This document shows, piece by piece, positions 42,722 to 42,791 of a stretch of DNA of 42,791 nucleotides. Within the stretch, counting starts at the first letter, position 1. Each line of letters opens with the position of its first letter. The position numbers and the translations under genes are program-made. The notes under the pieces are model-generated. The model was given only the letters and a program-made list of their open reading frames with translations. It searched no databases and was not told the DNA's origin. The DNA comes from Bacteroidota bacterium (GTDB lineage Bacteria; Bacteroidota; Bacteroidia; NS11-12g; UBA955): contig JAQCBH010000016.1 of assembly GCA_027621365.1 (NCBI GenBank), forward strand, positions 1 to 42,791, given 5' to 3'.

Positions 42722-42791
42722 ATGCCCCAAGGAGCCGAAGCCCAAAGGGATTCAAGGCGAAATTGGGCATGAAAAAACAGCGGCGTAGCCG

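Noticed and set aside
1-42791. Mobile elements, prophage, CRISPR arrays, toxin-antitoxin or defence genes
   Set aside because: I looked for transposase, integrase and repeat-spacer patterns on both strands and found none; gene content and codon style look uniform and chromosomal.
42722-42791. Possible attachment site or repeat after tRNA-Val
   Set aside because: No copy of the tRNA 3' end and no integrase is visible before the window ends; the imperfect inverted repeat is too weak to call.

Overview
The window looks like a chromosomal segment of a Bacteroidota bacterium, probably Flavobacteriales-like. The evidence is an alternative complex III operon (actABCDEF), many lipoproteins with Bacteroidota-style lipoboxes, and repeated promoters of the Bacteroidota sigma-A type (TAnnTTTG at -7, sometimes TTG at -33). 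Only rpsA has a strong Shine-Dalgarno sequence. I see no mobile element, prophage, CRISPR array or defence island. Most genes are core metabolism or envelope genes, so I did not find a convincing new multi-gene system; the unusual points are in gene architecture and expression signals.

Layout. Positions 1-3131: 3' end of tcdA, a small lipoprotein, then on the minus strand rocD, tRNA-Leu(TAA) and a TPR lipoprotein whose ATG overlaps the tRNA CCA end. Positions 3171-15227 (+): a large predicted outer-membrane protein, the elongasome cluster mreB-mreC-mreD-mrdA-rodA, and a 1163-residue calcium-motif-rich FG-GAP lipoprotein. Positions 15254-16822 (+): a 49-residue basic protein with its own promoter and terminator, then a vanadium-haloperoxidase/PAP2-like lipoprotein. 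Position 16847-19465 (-): valS. Positions 19503-28054 (-): the complete alternative complex III operon with promoter and terminator. ACIII oxidises menaquinol and passes electrons to cytochrome c or a terminal oxidase; no oxidase genes follow it here.

Positions 28246-31839: a family 2 glycosyltransferase, a translationally coupled TPR/lytic-transglycosylase pair, and a YhhQ-type queuosine-precursor transporter. Positions 31836-35811 (-): a NicO-like membrane protein, ribosomal protein S1 (TTG start, perfect Shine-Dalgarno, C-terminal helix-hairpin-helix extension) and a Gfo/Idh/MocA oxidoreductase. Position 35881-38667 (+): a membrane glycosyltransferase/TPR fusion. Positions 38670-42439 (-): cystathionine beta-synthase, a BtuF-like protein without signal peptide, methionine aminopeptidase and an MBL-fold hydrolase in one tight array. 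The window ends with tRNA-Val(TAC) and its terminator.

Several start sites were moved inward from the longest open frame to the first ATG (or GTG) that fits the family and the promoter position. No gene-free stretch exceeds about 300 bases; the longest is the 228 bases upstream of actA.
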